The notes beneath the pieces are model-generated. The model had not been told where the DNA came from. It ran no database searches and was given only the letters and a program-made list of their open reading frames with translations. The translations under genes were made by a program, and so were the position numbers. This document shows, piece by piece, positions 63,026 through 64,000 of a stretch of DNA of 64,000 nucleotides (its first letter is position 1; every line of letters begins with the position of its first letter). Where the stretch lies: assembly GCF_034424215.1 (NCBI RefSeq), contig NZ_CP139960.1, positions 1,922,001 through 1,986,000 on the forward strand, given 5' to 3'. This DNA comes from Niabella yanshanensis (GTDB taxonomy: Bacteria; Bacteroidota; Bacteroidia; Chitinophagales; Chitinophagaceae).

Positions 63026-64000
63026 ATGAGAGCGCTATCTTCTAATAATCAAAACATTCTGAGAAATCCGCCACTACTGATTAGCGCTTTAGCAGCTATC
63101 GTTGTTTTCATTGTTTCCATATTGATTATTGAACAGCGCCGGAATATTGCGATCACCCAGGCCAGATTTGAGCTGGCTACGGAAATGAAAAGGGTAAATA
63201 CCCGTTTGAATTATTTTTTTAGCGACATGTATAGTGGATTGGCGGCTATTACGCGGATCATTGATGACAAGGGGCAGGTGCATGGTTTTGATACCGTAGC
63301 CAAAGAAGTGCTAGCCAATAACGGCAGGTTAACCAGCATCTCTCTTATTCCGGGCGGCACCATTAAATATACTTACCCCGCCAGCAATAATATGGCATTA
63401 AATAAAAGCATATTGCATACAGGGAGTAGGGAGGAGGCTGCCGGCGCTTTGGCCGCCTACAAATCCAAAAAGATTGTGATTGCCGGCCCCTTCACCAATT
63501 TCTCAAAAGTAGAATCTATTGCTGCACGACTGCCCGTTGTTATAGGCGATAAATTCTGGGGCTTCTCAAGTGCACTGGTTTCCCTGGAAGATCTTTTAGA
63601 AGCCAGCAATATCAAAAACTCTGATAGCAGTAAATACCGGTACAGCTTATCTTACATTAGCTATATCAATGGAAAGGAATCCTTTTTTTTGGGGAGTAAA
63701 CCGCCTGACAGCCCTACGACATTAGAAGAACAAATGTCCCATATCAACTGGAAGTTCTATATAACAGCTCAAATGTCGTCGTTCCGTCTTTTTTGGTTGC
63801 CGGCATTTATCTCGCTATTGGGTTCAGTAATAATAGGGGTTATTCTCAAAAGAACGCTGACCAAAACCTTCAGGCTTCAAACCCTGGTATTTCAAAAGGA
63901 CCAGCAAATTGCCGAAGCCCAAAAAGAGTTCAAGGCTATATTTGATAACGCGCCCATTGGCCTGGCCCTGATTAACCCGGAAACGCAAAAGTTCTCAAGC
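63026..64000 (+). CDS. CHASE-like sensor with PAS domain (partial, runs off the window)
   Basis: A frame of 325 residues, open to the window end, starting at ATG 63026 (MRALSSNNQNILRN). One membrane helix at about residues 20-38, a periplasmic CHASE-type domain at 45-250 (NTRLNYFFSDMYSGLAAI, SLIPGGTIKYTYPAS, FWGFSSALVSLEDLLE), a second membrane helix at about 257-275, and the beginning of a PAS domain (EFKAIFDNAPIGLALINPET). It is probably a histidine kinase or a diguanylate cyclase whose output domain lies beyond the window. The ligand is unknown. Confidence 0.75.
   Translation, partial: MRALSSNNQNILRNPPLLISALAAIVVFIVSILIIEQRRNIAITQARFELATEMKRVNTRLNYFFSDMYSGLAAITRIIDDKGQVHGFDTVAKEVLANNGRLTSISLIPGGTIKYTYPASNNMALNKSILHTGSREEAAGALAAYKSKKIVIAGPFTNFSKVESIAARLPVVIGDKFWGFSSALVSLEDLLEASNIKNSDSSKYRYSLSYISYINGKESFFLGSKPPDSPTTLEEQMSHINWKFYITAQMSSFRLFWLPAFISLLGSVIIGVILKRTLTKTFRLQTLVFQKDQQIAEAQKEFKAIFDNAPIGLALINPETQKFSS

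Noticed and set aside
1-64000. CRISPR array, tRNA genes, insertion sequences or attachment sites.
   Set aside because: No regularly spaced direct repeats, no cloverleaf-like sequence, and no transposase or integrase reading frame was seen.

Overview
The window reads as a chromosome segment of a Bacteroidota member, most likely a Chitinophagaceae-type soil or plant bacterium. The evidence is the presence of T6SS subtype iii components found only in this phylum (TssN, TssO, TssP-like, the short TssD-type Hcp), TAnnTTTG-type promoter boxes, the general absence of Shine-Dalgarno sequences, and typical phylum genes such as a TraN-like protein and an OxyR with the 199/208 cysteine pair. No tRNA, rRNA, CRISPR array, transposase or integrase was seen.

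Layout. Positions 1-9000 hold ordinary single genes on the + strand: a TetR tail, FabF, an ankyrin protein, an AraC regulator with an exported epoxide hydrolase, and a run of small stress or drug-response genes (TfoX-C, two GyrI-like, DUF1801, MdaB, a DJ-1 lipoprotein, Crp). Positions 9056-13589 hold a dipeptidyl peptidase, an XRE-S24 repressor and a conserved protein of unknown function on the - strand. OxyR follows at 14109.

Positions 15202-59199 are almost wholly devoted to type VI secretion. There are two full T6SSiii gene sets. Set 1 is divergent around 26216-26446. Leftward run vgrG1, DUF4123 adaptor, PAAR-TTR, a 671-residue hydrolase-like protein, an unknown gene, tssB1, hcp1, tssC1, a TraN-like exported protein and a lytic transglycosylase. 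Rightward run tssG1-N1-K1-O1-P1-E1-F1. Set 2 lies on the - strand from 59199 down to 33683: tssB2, tssC2, hcp3, hcp2, a metzincin-like protease with a lipoprotein, vgrG2, a TPR adaptor, an Rhs toxin with AHH nuclease tip, two likely immunity genes, a BamE-like and a DnaJ-SH3 membrane protein, tssE2-F2-G2-N2-K2-O2-P2, and the only ClpV. An NlpC/P60 lipoprotein gene sits inside set 2 on the opposite strand. The seven baseplate/membrane genes have the same cyclic order in both sets but are circularly permuted.

The two sets encode everything needed for two sheaths, two tubes, two baseplates and two membrane anchors, but one unfoldase, which must serve both or leave set 1 without recycling. Each has its own spike and cargo: set 1 a PAAR-TTR/DUF4123 module with a lipase-fold cargo candidate, set 2 an Rhs nuclease and a periplasm-type protease pair.

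Positions 59474-64000 return to housekeeping genes: pyrR, pruA, prfB (whose N-terminus is recovered through a canonical programmed +1 frameshift) and the start of a CHASE-type sensor.
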